Source of the DNA: Flavobacteriaceae bacterium
Lineage (GTDB): Bacteria; Bacteroidota; Bacteroidia; Flavobacteriales; Flavobacteriaceae
NCBI GenBank assembly: GCA_030694835.1
Contig: JAUYUF010000059.1
Coordinates: 1 to 6,231, forward strand
Direction: 5' to 3'
Length of the DNA stretch: 6,231 nucleotides
Part shown: positions 6,095-6,231 of the stretch, piece by piece
How the letters are laid out: the number at the start of each line of letters is the position of its first letter
Position numbering within the stretch: position 1 is the first letter of the stretch
The notes under the pieces: generated by a model
Seen by the model: the letters and a program-made list of their open reading frames with translations, nothing else
Database searches by the model: none
Told to the model about the DNA's origin: nothing
Made by a program: the position numbers and the translations under genes

Positions 6095-6231
6095 ATGCAA
6101 TCTGAAAAAATATCAAATTCATCACCAGCACTCCGTAAGTTTCTAAAAAACACTTCCGGAGTGTTTAGTTTGTTTTTTATTATTTTATGTTTTTTTATTG
6201 CCATTTTAGCTTATGTTTTAGCAACTGACAC
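6095..6231 (+). CDS. ABC transporter permease, OppC/DppC-like, N-terminal fragment
   Basis: The ATG at 6095 lies 6 bp after the protease stop, and the frame stays open for 45 codons to the window edge. The product starts with a short polar region (MQSEKISNSSPALRKFLKN). A long membrane helix follows at about residues 22-43 (VFSLFFIILCFFIAILAYVLA), then ATDT. A polar N terminus with a basic LRKFLKN stretch, one helix and a following (P/T)D motif is the layout of the OppC N-terminal domain in permeases of the peptide/nickel ABC importer family. Only this domain is visible, so substrate and partner subunits cannot be named. The tight spacing implies co-transcription with the protease gene, moderated perhaps by the hairpin at 6148-6166. 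Confidence 0.65.
   Translation, partial: MQSEKISNSSPALRKFLKNTSGVFSLFFIILCFFIAILAYVLATD
6148..6166 (+). terminator. Terminator-like hairpin inside the start of the permease gene
   Basis: AAACACT (6148-6154) pairs perfectly with AGTGTTT (6160-6166) around the loop TCCGG. A T-rich stretch (6164-6196) containing TTTGTTTTTT follows. This is the form of an intrinsic terminator, placed about 60 bp downstream of the protease stop and within codons 18-24 of the next gene. It could end part of the protease transcripts. The T-rich tail also encodes a membrane helix, so the resemblance may be a by-product of coding. Confidence 0.4.

Noticed and set aside
1..6231. A dedicated defence, secretion or mobile-element system
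   Set aside because: Every sizeable frame is a housekeeping or envelope gene apart from one small membrane protein and one exported DUF302-like protein; there are no transposase, integrase, nuclease or toxin signatures.

Overview
The window reads as an ordinary chromosomal stretch of a Flavobacteriia-type Bacteroidetes. It is strongly A+T-rich, the genes lack Shine-Dalgarno sequences in front of their starts, and one upstream region carries a perfect match to the Bacteroidetes -7 box TAnnTTTG. The protein set (ComEC, LpxB, SurE, a Prc/Tsp-type carboxy-terminal protease and an OppC-like permease) is a core-gene neighbourhood for this group. I see no mobile element, phage, CRISPR array, tRNA or rRNA.

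Layout. Positions 1-245 hold the 5' end of a minus-strand comEC-like gene. Positions 246-608 are non-coding but structured: four alternating copies of a TCAGATGAAA-like motif (one covering the comEC start codon) and a separate palindromic hairpin. Positions 609-1496 encode an exported protein that looks like two divergent DUF302-like domains. It ends in a strong hairpin terminator that runs into the convergent lpxB stop codon. Then come three minus-strand genes transcribed surE -> small membrane protein -> lpxB (3787 down to 1559). The small gene starts on a TTG inside the end of surE, and lpxB is preceded by three copies of an 8-bp repeat. A 165-192 bp divergent intergenic region (3788 to 3952/3979) carries a surE promoter element, a 14-bp direct repeat and a hairpin. 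On the plus strand, the carboxy-terminal protease gene (3980-6088) is followed after 6 bp by the start of an ABC-transporter permease gene that leaves the window.

How the genes fit together. LpxB makes the lipid A disaccharide of the outer membrane, and the protease acts in the periplasm on envelope proteins. The DUF302-like protein is exported, and the small protein and the permease are in the inner membrane. SurE is a cytoplasmic nucleotidase and ComEC is the inner-membrane DNA channel for transformation. Envelope biogenesis is thus the main theme. The genes are mostly housekeeping. The less ordinary signals are in the non-coding DNA (the comEC leader repeats, the surE/ctp divergent region, and a terminator-like hairpin inside the permease gene) and in the uncharacterised exported protein.
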